From NCBI RefSeq assembly GCF_042654605.1, contig NZ_JBHSGT010000063.1, forward strand, positions 1 through 64,000: DNA of 64,000 nt, in the 5' to 3' direction. The stretch is from Enterococcus_I eurekensis (lineage in GTDB: Bacteria; Bacillota; Bacilli; Lactobacillales; Enterococcaceae). The translations under genes and the position numbers were made by a program. Below are positions 26,236 through 34,779 of this stretch, in pieces. Positions within the stretch are counted from its first letter, which is position 1, and every line of letters starts with the position of its first letter. The notes below the pieces were generated by a model that did not search any database, was not told where the DNA came from, and saw only the letters and a list, made by a program, of their open reading frames with translations.

Positions 26236-26814
26236 TTATTGATTATTCATTTTTGGATTAAAATAATGTTGACGGCAAACTGGGAAGTACGCTTCGTTAC
26301 CACCAATCTGGACTTGCTCACCTTCATAGACAGGCACTTCGTTCACATAGCGCAAGTTCATGATGGCCTTTTTATGACAAAACCAACAAATGGTTTTCAT
26401 TTCTTCAATTTTATCAGCGTATAGCAAAAGATACTTAGAGCCTTCAAACAGCTCATTCATAAAATCATTCTTCAAGCCAAACGCCATCACCGGAATGTTC
26501 AACTCATCGACGATTTTCATTAACGACAATACATGATGTTTGGACAAAAATTGTGACTCATCAATTAACACACAATACGGTGTATAATCGAGCGCTTGAA
26601 TCGTTTGAAAGATATCGGTACCTTCATGAATCGGTAACGCTTCTTTTTCAATACCAATACGACTAGCGACTTTACCAACGCCCGCACGCGTATCAATCCC
26701 ACTTGTCATTAGGACGACTGGTTTGTTTTGTTCTTCATAATTGTGGGCAACTTTTAAAATTTCAATTGATTTCCCACTATTCATTGCGCCGTATTTAAAA
26801 AATAATTGTGCCAT
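26236..26814 (-). CDS. tdk: Thymidine kinase
   Basis: Type II thymidine kinase of the salvage pathway. P-loop GAMNSGKS at the N-terminus, IDESQFL, and zinc ligands CWFCHKK with a distal VCRQH. 192 aa is normal. A TATAAT at 26841-26846 on the minus strand is the likely -10 of the tdk-prfA-prmC-tsaC unit; this tdk-prfA-prmC order is common in Lactobacillales. Confidence 0.96.
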   Translation of the reverse strand: MAQLFFKYGAMNSGKSIEILKVAHNYEEQNKPVVLMTSGIDTRAGVGKVASRIGIEKEALPIHEGTDIFQTIQALDYTPYCVLIDESQFLSKHHVLSLMKIVDELNIPVMAFGLKNDFMNELFEGSKYLLLYADKIEEMKTICWFCHKKAIMNLRYVNEVPVYEGEQVQIGGNEAYFPVCRQHYFNPKMNNQ

Positions 26815-26930
26815 CTTTCTCCTCCACTTGCTCCTTTGGTATTATACTTGAAAACGTGAAAATTTTACAGTAAATTCTTTCACATGATTCATAAGCTTAA
26901 GATTTTGCATTTGATTCACACTTTTTATGC

Positions 26931-27146
26931 TTATTCATGCTCACTTTCCTCATAAACCAATAAGTCTCCCGGTTGGCAGTCAAGCACTTCACAGATTTTA
27001 CTTAAGGTTGAAAAGCGAATCGCTTTTGCTTTGCCATTTTTTAAAATTGAAATATTTGCCATTGTAATATCAATTTTTTCTGAGAGCTCCGTCACACTCA
27101 TTTTTCTTTTTGCTAACATCACATCTAAGTTCACTAAAATAGCCAT
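26931..27146 (-). CDS. Small XRE-family transcriptional regulator (YozG-like)
   Basis: 71 aa that is nearly all helix-turn-helix (VTELSEKIDITMANISILKNGKAKAIRFSTL). Such small Cro/CI proteins are commonly paired with DUF2975 membrane proteins, as here (12 bases after it). It probably autoregulates through the dyad at 27692-27710. Confidence 0.85.
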   Translation of the reverse strand: MAILVNLDVMLAKRKMSVTELSEKIDITMANISILKNGKAKAIRFSTLSKICEVLDCQPGDLLVYEESEHE

Positions 27147-27157
27147 TTTATCCCTCC

Positions 27158-27628
27158 TTAAATCGTTAGGTCTTGATCACGCTTTAGATAGACCGCTTGC
27201 TTAAATAATTCCTCAACGATTTTTCCAAAAACAACGAGTGAAAAAGGAATGGAAACAATCATTAGACCAACAATGATTAACCCTGGTGCATCATCTAATT
27301 CAGCCACCCGATAGACAAAAGGTAAAATACCACAAAAAGTCACAGCCATTCCCACCATCCGTTGATTTAACTTCTTAGCTAAAGGTAGAATTTGATTTGA
27401 GAAAGCTTGCTCATTTCCAATTAAGGAAACTATTTGATATAAATAAAACAAGGCACTAAATGCAAACAAATCTGTTAAAAGAATTGAAGTAAAGAACAGG
27501 GGAATGGTAAATGATTTACTCGTTTCTCCACTCGTGAATACTTCTATCCCTATTAAAAATGTCAGAAACGATATAATCGTTACGAATAGGATAATCACAC
27601 CTTTAAAAAAGATTGCTTTTGTTTTCAA
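27158..27628 (-). CDS. DUF2975 membrane protein (YoaS-like)
   Basis: 156 aa with four hydrophobic segments and no known function. The frame is open upstream, but TTG at 27628 after AGAGGTGG gives MKTKAIFFKGVIILF, the usual family start. Paired in an operon with the XRE regulator, a recurring arrangement in Firmicutes. Confidence 0.8.
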   Translation of the reverse strand: MKTKAIFFKGVIILFVTIISFLTFLIGIEVFTSGETSKSFTIPLFFTSILLTDLFAFSALFYLYQIVSLIGNEQAFSNQILPLAKKLNQRMVGMAVTFCGILPFVYRVAELDDAPGLIIVGLMIVSIPFSLVVFGKIVEELFKQAVYLKRDQDLTI

Positions 27629-27691
27629 TTGAACCACCTCTTTATTTGATGCGCCCATTATAAAACTTAATAAATTGTTTTTCAATTAATT

Positions 27692-27710
27692 TTTATCGAA
27701 AAACGATAAA
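27692..27710. promoter_or_regulatory. Palindromic operator upstream of the DUF2975-XRE operon
   Basis: TTTATCG-AAAAA-CGATAAA, a perfect 7-bp dyad about 65 bases upstream of the TTG start. Its position fits an autoregulatory site for the XRE protein. Confidence 0.5.
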
Positions 27711-27715
27711 TTTTA

Positions 27716-27755
27716 CAAAAAATAATCACTTCTCCACTAAGAAGAAGTGATTATT
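27716..27755 (-). terminator. Terminator of the lepB-OsmC-GNAT group
   Basis: Minus strand AATAATCACTTCT..AGAAGTGATTATT followed by T6, 18 bases after the acetyltransferase stop. Confidence 0.88.
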
Positions 27756-27772
27756 AAGCTAAAATTGTAACC

Positions 27773-28339
27773 TTAACCTAAATCACGTTCAAAACGTCGA
27801 ATTTTATTATTTTCATTAATACGCCATTCGGTTTGCAATAGACCAAAATCAATTTGATCGTACCATTTACCACTTTTATAAACGCTCTCACGATTCACGC
27901 CTTCTTGAACAAAACCAATTTTTTTGTAAACATTCAAAGCCTTTTGATTAAATCCGTGGACACTCAGACGGACCTTGTGTAAACCTAAATGATCGAAAGC
28001 AAAGGCTAATAATAACTCAATTGCCTCGGTTCCATAACCTTTCCCACGATTTTCAGCGTGTGGAATCCCAATTCCGATAGCTCCATGCCGATTTTTAAAG
28101 TAAACATTGGTTAAAGAAATAAAACCAATCAGTTGATCATTCATTGTCCGACGAATCGTAAAATAAAAATCTTCATTACTCATCGTATCACTAAACATTT
28201 TTTCCCAATCATCAATGTTAAACGGATGAAAAACATCTTCACTGATGCCTTGCATAAAGGCTTCATCCCACTGCCACTGCGCAAACAATTCACTATCGCC
28301 TGCACGTAACTCGGCCAAATAAACTTCTTTTCCTCGCAT
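27773..28339 (-). CDS. GNAT-family N-acetyltransferase (RimJ/RimL-like)
   Basis: 188 aa. The acetyl-CoA-binding motif A is GIGIPHAENRGKGYGTEAI (about residues 94-112), followed by HKVRLSVHGFNQKALNVYKKIGF, typical of the RimL-like subgroup. Substrate unknown. Follows the OsmC gene by 13 bases. Confidence 0.88.
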   Translation of the reverse strand: MRGKEVYLAELRAGDSELFAQWQWDEAFMQGISEDVFHPFNIDDWEKMFSDTMSNEDFYFTIRRTMNDQLIGFISLTNVYFKNRHGAIGIGIPHAENRGKGYGTEAIELLLAFAFDHLGLHKVRLSVHGFNQKALNVYKKIGFVQEGVNRESVYKSGKWYDQIDFGLLQTEWRINENNKIRRFERDLG

Positions 28340-28352
28340 CGCTTTTGCTCCT

Positions 28353-28739
28353 TTAAATAAATTTAACCGCTTCAGTTACCACAATGGCTGGGTCAATCGA
28401 TTGAATGACCGGACAATTCGGTGAAATTAATTTGACACAACGCTCGGCTTTCTCATGAAATTCTTCAGCAATTTTGGCATGGATAACAAAATCAATCGAT
28501 TCAACAGGATTTGTCTTACGTTTTTCATCCCGTAAGTAACTAACTTCAATTTTTTCGATTTCGTGTGGAATTTTTGAGTTATTCAACACCGAGGCATAGA
28601 CATAACCTCCACAACTTGCGACTGCTGAAACAAGCATTTGGACAGGTGAGTAACCTTGTTCACGTTTTAAAACCCATGAACCATTTTCAATTGGTAGTGT
28701 ATGTGAAGTATCTTTGACATTGATTGTTAGTTTTTCCAT
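28353..28739 (-). CDS. OsmC-family protein
   Basis: 128 aa. Two conserved cysteines are present (VASCGGYVY about residue 43 and SPNCPVIQS about residue 107), as in OsmC/Ohr peroxide-reducing proteins. It is closer to the YhfA-like OsmC branch than to Ohr. Probably cotranscribed with the GNAT gene. Confidence 0.85.
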   Translation of the reverse strand: MEKLTINVKDTSHTLPIENGSWVLKREQGYSPVQMLVSAVASCGGYVYASVLNNSKIPHEIEKIEVSYLRDEKRKTNPVESIDFVIHAKIAEEFHEKAERCVKLISPNCPVIQSIDPAIVVTEAVKFI

Positions 28740-28782
28740 CTATTTTTCGCTCCTTTATTTTCATCATGTTGTTAATTTCAAA

Positions 28783-29355
28783 TTAATTAAATATTTTCAT
28801 TTCGTTAATTGGCCAATAACGCCAGATAACCTTACCTTGAACATACGAGTCTTTCACAAAGCCAAAATAGCGACTGTCTTTTGAAACGAGACGGTTATCT
28901 CCTAAAACAAAATACTCATCTTCTGGAACAGTGAATGTGAAATCGTCGGTAAAGTTCGTCGCATTTTCTGCAATCGCTTGGAAGTCCGGATTGTATTCGT
29001 AGACTTTAGCTAAATTTTCGGCTGCAAAAAGCGTTAAATATTCTTCTAAATACGGTTCTGGTACATTTTTACCATCAATTGTTAATTGATCATCGTGCAT
29101 TTCAACGGTTTCACCGGGTAAGCCTATCACCCTTTTTACCGCCAATTTACTTAAATCGTCAGGTTCTTTTAATGTGATAATATCAAAACGATCTGCTTCT
29201 TGCGTTTTTAACGTTAACAATTTTTGACCATCGTTCAAGGTGGGATCCATGGAGTGCCCTTTCACCGAAACCGGCGTTAAAAAGTATACTCGAAGGATAA
29301 TAAATGCGGCTAATACGAGTAAAAAAAGCCCCCAATTTTTTATAAAACTTTTCAC
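28783..29355 (-). CDS. lepB: Signal peptidase I
   Basis: A 190-aa type I signal peptidase with one N-terminal membrane anchor (about residues 7-25), catalytic Ser in GHSMDPTL, catalytic Lys in LAVKRVIGLPGE and the GDNR box. Cleaves signal peptides of exported proteins. Preceded by a TATACT -10. Confidence 0.95.
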   Translation of the reverse strand: MKSFIKNWGLFLLVLAAFIILRVYFLTPVSVKGHSMDPTLNDGQKLLTLKTQEADRFDIITLKEPDDLSKLAVKRVIGLPGETVEMHDDQLTIDGKNVPEPYLEEYLTLFAAENLAKVYEYNPDFQAIAENATNFTDDFTFTVPEDEYFVLGDNRLVSKDSRYFGFVKDSYVQGKVIWRYWPINEMKIFN

Positions 29356-29532
29356 TTTATTCCCTCCTCTTTCATTGCTTTATTTGAAATAAGTATAACA
29401 TAGCTTTTGATTCTAAGCTTTAACGATCAATTGTAATTGACAATCTTTTTATTGAATCACTCTTTCTAGACCTTTTCTGTTGCAAAATTTGTTATACTAA
29501 CAGTAATATCAACCTTTCTAGGAGGAACATTC

Positions 29533-30942
29533 ATGTCTTTGGAACGAAAAATCCGCTTATTTTTCAGGCGAAATCGTCTATTCTTTTATCAGCGAATCTC
29601 TTCAATTCAAATTATTGTCAGTTATTATATTGTGATGACAATCGTGGCATTAGGCCTTTTTTACTTACCTATTTTTCGGCAATCAGGCAGCGAGGCGTCT
29701 TTTATTGATTTACTCTTTATGGCTGTCAGTACGATTAGTGTGACGGGACTCTCAACTTTTCCAATTAATGAAGTCTTCAATCAAAACGGCGTCGTCTTAC
29801 TCTCAATTTTATTCCAAATTGGCGGTCTCGGTATTATGATGATTTCTACTTTTTTCTTTATCGTGTCCAATCGTAAAATTTCATTAAAGCAACGACAACT
29901 CATTATGACCGATATGAATCAACCTCGACTGAGTGGAATTGTTAATTTGATTCGCACAACCTTTTTAATTCTAATTAGTTTTCAAATTATTGGTGGCATT
30001 ATTTTTGGAATTCATTTTAAAGTTAAAGGTTTTTATGATAATTGGTTTGATGCTTTTTTCAACGGGTTTTACCAAGCAATTTCAGCTGTAACCAACTCTG
30101 GATTTGACGTTACCGGCCATTCAATTGTCCCTTACGCCGAAAACGTTGGATTCCTATTGGCCATCATGTTCTTAATTTTTATCGGTGGTATCGGTTTTCC
30201 AGTTATTATGGATTTTCGCTCTTGGTTTCTACAAAAAATAAAGAAAAAGGACTTACATCAATTGCCTTTTCGTTTTTCACTGTTTACAAAAATCTCGGTC
30301 TCATCTTTTGTCATTTTATTTATTGGCGGAACGATTGTCATCTTCTTACTCGAAAAAAACTATATGTTCCAAAATAGTTCTTTTTTTGAAACGTTGATAA
30401 CAAGTATGTTCTACTCTGCAACTACGAGAAATGCTGGGCTACAAATTCATGACATTAGCGACTTTCAAACAACGACCTTGCTGATTTTTTCGATGTTGAT
30501 GTTTATTGGCTGTAGTCCAAGTTCCGTCGGTGGTGGTGTGCGGACAACAACGGTCATGATTATCGGTCTATATTTATTCTCTTTCTTGAAAAGTGAATCC
30601 AGAGTCAATGTTTTTGGCCGACAAATCGATAACAACGATGTACAAAAAGCCGTTATCGTTTTCATGCTTTCCTTAGCCATGTGTTTTAGTAGTGTCATTA
30701 TCTTGACTGCCACAGAAGATTTCTCGCTAATTTCGATTATCGTGGAAGTCGCCTCAGCTTTTGGAACGACGGGTATGTCTCTTGGCATTACTGCTGATTT
30801 ATCAAATTTTGGTAAATTAGTTATCGGCATGCTTATGTTTATCGGAAGAATCGGTATGCTTTATACCTTGCTATTATTCGTACCAAAAGAAACACGTGAC
30901 CTTGGCTATGAGTACCCAACAGAAAAAATTATTATCGGCTAA
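29533..30942 (+). CDS. TrkH/KtrB-family potassium uptake protein
   Basis: A 469-aa membrane pore protein with four M1-P-M2 repeats. Filter glycines lie in STISVTGLSTF, AVTNSGFDVTG, TTRNAGLQIHD and FGTTGMSLG. It needs a KtrA-type RCK subunit, which is not in this window. Starts after TAGGAGGAAC; monocistronic. Confidence 0.9.
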   Translation: MSLERKIRLFFRRNRLFFYQRISSIQIIVSYYIVMTIVALGLFYLPIFRQSGSEASFIDLLFMAVSTISVTGLSTFPINEVFNQNGVVLLSILFQIGGLGIMMISTFFFIVSNRKISLKQRQLIMTDMNQPRLSGIVNLIRTTFLILISFQIIGGIIFGIHFKVKGFYDNWFDAFFNGFYQAISAVTNSGFDVTGHSIVPYAENVGFLLAIMFLIFIGGIGFPVIMDFRSWFLQKIKKKDLHQLPFRFSLFTKISVSSFVILFIGGTIVIFLLEKNYMFQNSSFFETLITSMFYSATTRNAGLQIHDISDFQTTTLLIFSMLMFIGCSPSSVGGGVRTTTVMIIGLYLFSFLKSESRVNVFGRQIDNNDVQKAVIVFMLSLAMCFSSVIILTATEDFSLISIIVEVASAFGTTGMSLGITADLSNFGKLVIGMLMFIGRIGMLYTLLLFVPKETRDLGYEYPTEKIIIG

Positions 30943-30948
30943 TGATTT

Positions 30949-30976
30949 AGGGGATGTGACGAATGCCACATCCCCT
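30949..30976 (+). terminator. Terminator of the potassium transporter gene
   Basis: AGGGGATGTG..CACATCCCCT hairpin followed by a T-rich stretch. Confidence 0.85.
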
Positions 30977-31094
30977 TTATTTGCGTTTTTTTATTTAAAT
31001 TATGTAAAAGCTTTTTTATCTTTTCGCTCGAATATGGTATGATTAATTGAATTTGGATGGTTTTTAACCTTTCCCAATATACTGGAGGTTTCAA

Positions 31095-32438
31095 ATGAAT
31101 ATCAGACATTATTTTGCGGCATCGGTCGGCAAAACAGCACAGTGGGTCTTAAAGACATTTTTCAAGGGTGGATCGAGCTATCCGGGAAAAATCGCTTTAG
31201 AACTTGACCCTAAAATTCTTGACCATTTAGCAAAAGACTACGAAGTGATTGTTGTCACCGGAACAAATGGTAAAACATTGACAACTGCATTAATTGTTAA
31301 AATTTTACAGCAAAAATTCGATAATGTTTTGACCAATCCAACAGGAGCTAATATGGTCCAAGGGATTGTTTCAACTTTTTTAAGTGCGAAAACGAAAAAA
31401 GGACAGAAGAAATTTGCTGTTTTAGAAATTGATGAGGCTAGCTTAGCCAAAGTCACAACCTATATCAAACCGAAGCTTTTCGTTTTCACCAATATTTTCC
31501 GCGACCAAATGGATCGCTATGGTGAAATTTATACGACCTATCAAATGATTTTAGACGGAGCGGCCCATGCACCAGAAGCGACTATTTTGGCTAATGGTGA
31601 TTCACCGATTTTCAACTCAAAAGAGACTCCTAATCCACGAATCTATTATGGCTTTGATCATTTACCCGATGAAGAACAGATGGCTCATCCAAATACGGAT
31701 GGCATCTTATGTCCTCACTGCCAACATATTTTACATTATCAAATGATTACCTATGCGAATCTTGGGAAGTATTACTGTCCATATTGTGATTTTAAACGAC
31801 CTGAACTGGATTACCGTTTAACTCACCTTGGCCAGATGACGAATGTTTCTTCTGAATTTACGATTGATCAGCATGATTATAAAATTGAAGTTGGGGGCCT
31901 TTACAATGTCTACAACGCCTTAACTGCAGCTGCTGTTGGTGAACATTATGGACTTTCAGCTGACCAAATTCGTCACGGTCTCGGTTACGATGAAAAAATC
32001 TTTGGACGCCAAGAAGTCATTCAGATTGGTGATAAAAAATGTACACTTGTACTCGTTAAAAATCCTGTTGGCTTAAACCAAGTGATTGATACAATGAACT
32101 TATCTCCCGAAGAATTTTCGCTCGTTTGTTTACTCAACGCCAACTATGCAGATGGAATTGATATTAGCTGGATTTGGGACGGTTCTTACGAAAATCTAAC
32201 GAAACGTGACATTCCACAAGTTTTAACTGGTGGCGACCGTCGTCAAGACATGACTTTCCGTCTACAAGTTGCAGGAATCGCTGAAGACAGGATTACGGAA
32301 TTGGCATCATTAAACGATGTGATTAAAAAAATTCCTGAATTACCAACAGAAAATGTATATATCTTAGCTACTTATACAGCCGTTTTACAATTACGTCAAA
32401 AATTAACCGAACAAGGCATCTTGAAAGGAGGCAACTAA
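31095..32438 (+). CDS. murT: Lipid II isoglutaminyl synthase, Mur ligase-like subunit MurT
   Basis: With GatD, amidates the D-Glu of lipid II. The ATP-binding VTGTNGKT motif is at about residue 57. A four-cysteine zinc ribbon (CPHC near residue 208, CPYC near residue 228) is inserted in the Mur ligase fold, followed by the C-terminal DUF1727 domain. 447 aa is standard. Separated from gatD by one base. Confidence 0.95.
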   Translation: MNIRHYFAASVGKTAQWVLKTFFKGGSSYPGKIALELDPKILDHLAKDYEVIVVTGTNGKTLTTALIVKILQQKFDNVLTNPTGANMVQGIVSTFLSAKTKKGQKKFAVLEIDEASLAKVTTYIKPKLFVFTNIFRDQMDRYGEIYTTYQMILDGAAHAPEATILANGDSPIFNSKETPNPRIYYGFDHLPDEEQMAHPNTDGILCPHCQHILHYQMITYANLGKYYCPYCDFKRPELDYRLTHLGQMTNVSSEFTIDQHDYKIEVGGLYNVYNALTAAAVGEHYGLSADQIRHGLGYDEKIFGRQEVIQIGDKKCTLVLVKNPVGLNQVIDTMNLSPEEFSLVCLLNANYADGIDISWIWDGSYENLTKRDIPQVLTGGDRRQDMTFRLQVAGIAEDRITELASLNDVIKKIPELPTENVYILATYTAVLQLRQKLTEQGILKGGN

Positions 32439-32439
32439 G

Positions 32440-33102
32440 ATGGAAAAACGCCAACTACGTGTTGCCCACCTCTATGGGAATCTACTAAATACTTATGGTG
32501 ATAACGGTAATTTACTCGTTTTAAATTACTTAGCTAAAAAAATGAATATCGATTTTGAGATTTCAATCGTCAGTATTTATGAACCCTTCCAAGCTTCAGA
32601 TTATGACTTTGTCTTTTTTGGTGGCGGACAAGATTATGAACAAAAGATTGTTTCTGCTGATTTAAAAAGCAAACGCGATGAACTTGTTAAATATATCGAA
32701 AATGATGGTGTCATGTTAGCGATTTGCGGTGGCTACCAATTATTAGGACATTATTATGAGACGGCAGATGGTGATCGAATTCCTGGAATTAGTGCGCTTG
32801 ATCACTACACAATTCGCCAGGACAATCATCGATTCATTGGCGATGTTAAAATATTCAATGAAGATTTTAACGAAACCTATGTTGGATTTGAAAATCATAA
32901 CGGCCGCACTTTCCTAGGAGAAAATGAGCGTCCACTCGGTACAGTCGTTGAAGGTCATGGCAACAATGGCGATGATCAAGGTGAAGGCGTGATTTACCGC
33001 AACGTCTTTGGTTCTTATTTCCATGGACCAATCTTAGCTCGCAACGCCCATTTAGCCACTCGCCTATTAAATTTAGCTTTAGATAAAAAATACGGTGAAT
33101 GA
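32440..33102 (+). CDS. gatD: Lipid II isoglutaminyl synthase, glutaminase subunit GatD
   Basis: A 220-aa class I glutamine amidotransferase supplying ammonia to MurT. Catalytic Cys in AICGGYQLLG (about residue 94) and His in SYFHGPIL (about residue 190) are present. Translated with murT from one message. Confidence 0.95.
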   Translation: MEKRQLRVAHLYGNLLNTYGDNGNLLVLNYLAKKMNIDFEISIVSIYEPFQASDYDFVFFGGGQDYEQKIVSADLKSKRDELVKYIENDGVMLAICGGYQLLGHYYETADGDRIPGISALDHYTIRQDNHRFIGDVKIFNEDFNETYVGFENHNGRTFLGENERPLGTVVEGHGNNGDDQGEGVIYRNVFGSYFHGPILARNAHLATRLLNLALDKKYGE

Positions 33103-33165
33103 TAAAAAACGAAGCTTGCTCGTCCGTTAGTGCTGATGGACCAAAAATAAAAATAGTATTCAGAT

Positions 33166-33195
33166 TCGGTAGAGAAAAACCTCTACCGATTTTTT
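33166..33195 (+). terminator. Terminator of murT-gatD
   Basis: TCGGTAGAG..CTCTACCGA followed by T6. Confidence 0.92.
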
Positions 33196-33199
33196 GTTC

Positions 33200-33360
33200 C
33201 CTATAAACAACAGGGTCCTAGCCTCCCGCTCCTCTACGAAAAATATCCTTGTAGGCGGATGCTACGAGACCGCTTCGATCCTATGGTCTCTCAGATCGAA
33301 AGCTTCAAGCTCTAGTTAGGGGCTAAAGCACTTAACGGGTTATCACACCTTTTTACAGAT
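33200..33360. other. Structured intergenic element of unknown nature
   Basis: No open frame. The segment is richer in G+C than its surroundings and full of complementary segments: GAGACC/GGTCTC (around 33268-33292), GCTTCGATC paired to GATCGAAAGC (around 33272-33303), CTAC/GTAG (around 33234-33255) and a long-range TAGCC/GGCTA pairing. It may be a noncoding RNA or an inserted small element. I do not recognise it. Confidence 0.35.
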
Positions 33361-33400
33361 GAGACTATCGCAATAGTGATATTCAAAAAAATTGAATTCC

Positions 33401-33431
33401 TTGACTGAAAAAAACTATGATAGTTTATCAT
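33401..33431 (+). promoter_or_regulatory. Orphan promoter-operator-like region
   Basis: TTGACT (33401-33406) is followed by the perfect 15-bp palindrome AAACTATGATAGTTT (33412-33426), overlapping a second dyad ATGATA-GTT-TATCAT (33417-33431). This looks like a repressor-controlled promoter, but no gene follows on the plus strand. Confidence 0.4.
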
Positions 33432-33451
33432 CAACACTAAGTATTAGATAA

Positions 33452-33496
33452 CCCCTGAATCAAAGACTTGTATGAGGCAGGTCTTTGATTCAGGGG
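33452..33496. repeat. Perfect 16-bp inverted repeat
   Basis: CCCCTGAATCAAAGAC at 33452-33467 is exactly complementary to GTCTTTGATTCAGGGG at 33481-33496, with a 13-base loop. No T tract follows in either direction, so a normal terminator is unlikely. Confidence 0.7.
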
Positions 33497-33547
33497 GGTG
33501 TTAACTGAATAAGATTTTCTTCATCGATTTTCAATCGGTAGCAATCT

Positions 33548-33877
33548 TTATTTGTTTTTTTCTTCATCTATTTTTTTAATTTCTGTGACCGTTGCTTGAC
33601 CAGGAAAACTTGTTAAAATAGGGTCCTTCATGTAAATTTTAATACGATCTCCCACTTGATATTCAGCAGCTTGTTCCCATCTAAAAGCCAAATCACCTTG
33701 TATTTTCTCACTATTTTCTTCTTTGTATTTATCAGTTAAAATGGTGATGTGTTCTTGATTAATCTCAGTAATCGTCCCTATACTACTACTTTGTTGACTT
33801 AACATAAAGTAAATTAAGAAATATCCAGCGACAGCTAAAACAGTAACTATAAGAATCCCTTTTTTAACTTTACTCAT
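33548..33877 (-). CDS. Small membrane-anchored protein, DUF3221-like
   Basis: 109 aa with an N-terminal membrane segment (ILIVTVLAVAGYFLIYFML) and a small extracytoplasmic beta-domain (SIGTITEINQEHITILTD, then QVGDRIKIYM), as in DUF3221 proteins. No lipobox cysteine. Function unknown. Its upstream neighbour is the EEP phosphatase gene. Confidence 0.65.
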   Translation of the reverse strand: MSKVKKGILIVTVLAVAGYFLIYFMLSQQSSSIGTITEINQEHITILTDKYKEENSEKIQGDLAFRWEQAAEYQVGDRIKIYMKDPILTSFPGQATVTEIKKIDEEKNK

Positions 33878-33915
33878 TCATAACACTTCCTAATCTTTAT
33901 ACTTATTACTCTTTC

Positions 33916-34746
33916 CTAAACACTGGCTTTTATTAACTCTAATTCAACCATGATGCCATAATGGTCGCTGACTAACGGTGCATGAACGCCATCAAAAGTG
34001 ACGGTATGATTTTTAACTTGAATACCTTCGCTGACAAAGACGTAATCAATTCTCAAGGATCCTTCGTGATCGTTCCAACCATCGATTGGTCCTTCAATCG
34101 TTGCTTCGCCAACAGTTGTTTCGGCGATTTCAAAACTATCCTTTAATTTAAGTGGACTATTCAATACGAGTTCATGTCCGACTGTACCGGCAATTTGGTT
34201 AAAATCGCCTGCTAAAATTAATGGGTTTTGGTTATCCATTAAGGCTTTTTCCATTCCTTGCCATTCAATCTTAAAGGCATCATTGGCCCACCATGAATGA
34301 TGGATACTTCCAACTGTCACTAATTCTCCGTTTGTTTCTGTCACACCACTAACTAAAATTCGACGACGCGCATCAGCAGTATCACTACATTCTGACACTT
34401 GAGTAACGGTTGCTAATAATGGTTCTTTTGAAAATAAGGCCAGTCCTTCTTCAAAACGACCGTATGATAAATGACTAAATCCCCAAGTCCAATAATATTC
34501 TTTGTCCTCCACTAGCAAAGCTTCCGATAATGCGAGGGCAAAGTTATCGCGTAAGATTGGCCATGTGTCATTATTAAAACAATACCATTCATCTAAAATC
34601 CCTGCTTCTTCCCCTTGTGTTTGATTGACTTCTTGCAAAGCAATCACATCAAAGTCTTCTTCAATAATTTTATCAACGAGCTGTTGAAATTTTACTTCTT
34701 TATTTTCTTCTAGCCAACTATGGCAATTTAACGTTAAAATTTTCAT
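33916..34746 (-). CDS. Endonuclease/exonuclease/phosphatase-family protein
   Basis: 276 aa with the metal-dependent EEP fold: LTLNCHSW at the N-terminus, catalytic Glu in ALQEVNQ, AGDFNQ and C-terminal SDHYGI. No signal peptide, so cytoplasmic. Family members act on nucleic acids, phospholipids or inositol phosphates; the substrate cannot be predicted. It starts 33 bases after the aminoglycoside phosphotransferase-like gene. Confidence 0.87.
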   Translation of the reverse strand: MKILTLNCHSWLEENKEVKFQQLVDKIIEEDFDVIALQEVNQTQGEEAGILDEWYCFNNDTWPILRDNFALALSEALLVEDKEYYWTWGFSHLSYGRFEEGLALFSKEPLLATVTQVSECSDTADARRRILVSGVTETNGELVTVGSIHHSWWANDAFKIEWQGMEKALMDNQNPLILAGDFNQIAGTVGHELVLNSPLKLKDSFEIAETTVGEATIEGPIDGWNDHEGSLRIDYVFVSEGIQVKNHTVTFDGVHAPLVSDHYGIMVELELIKASV

Positions 34747-34779
34747 TCTTACGTTCCTTCCTTTTATCTTCTTTTCTTT

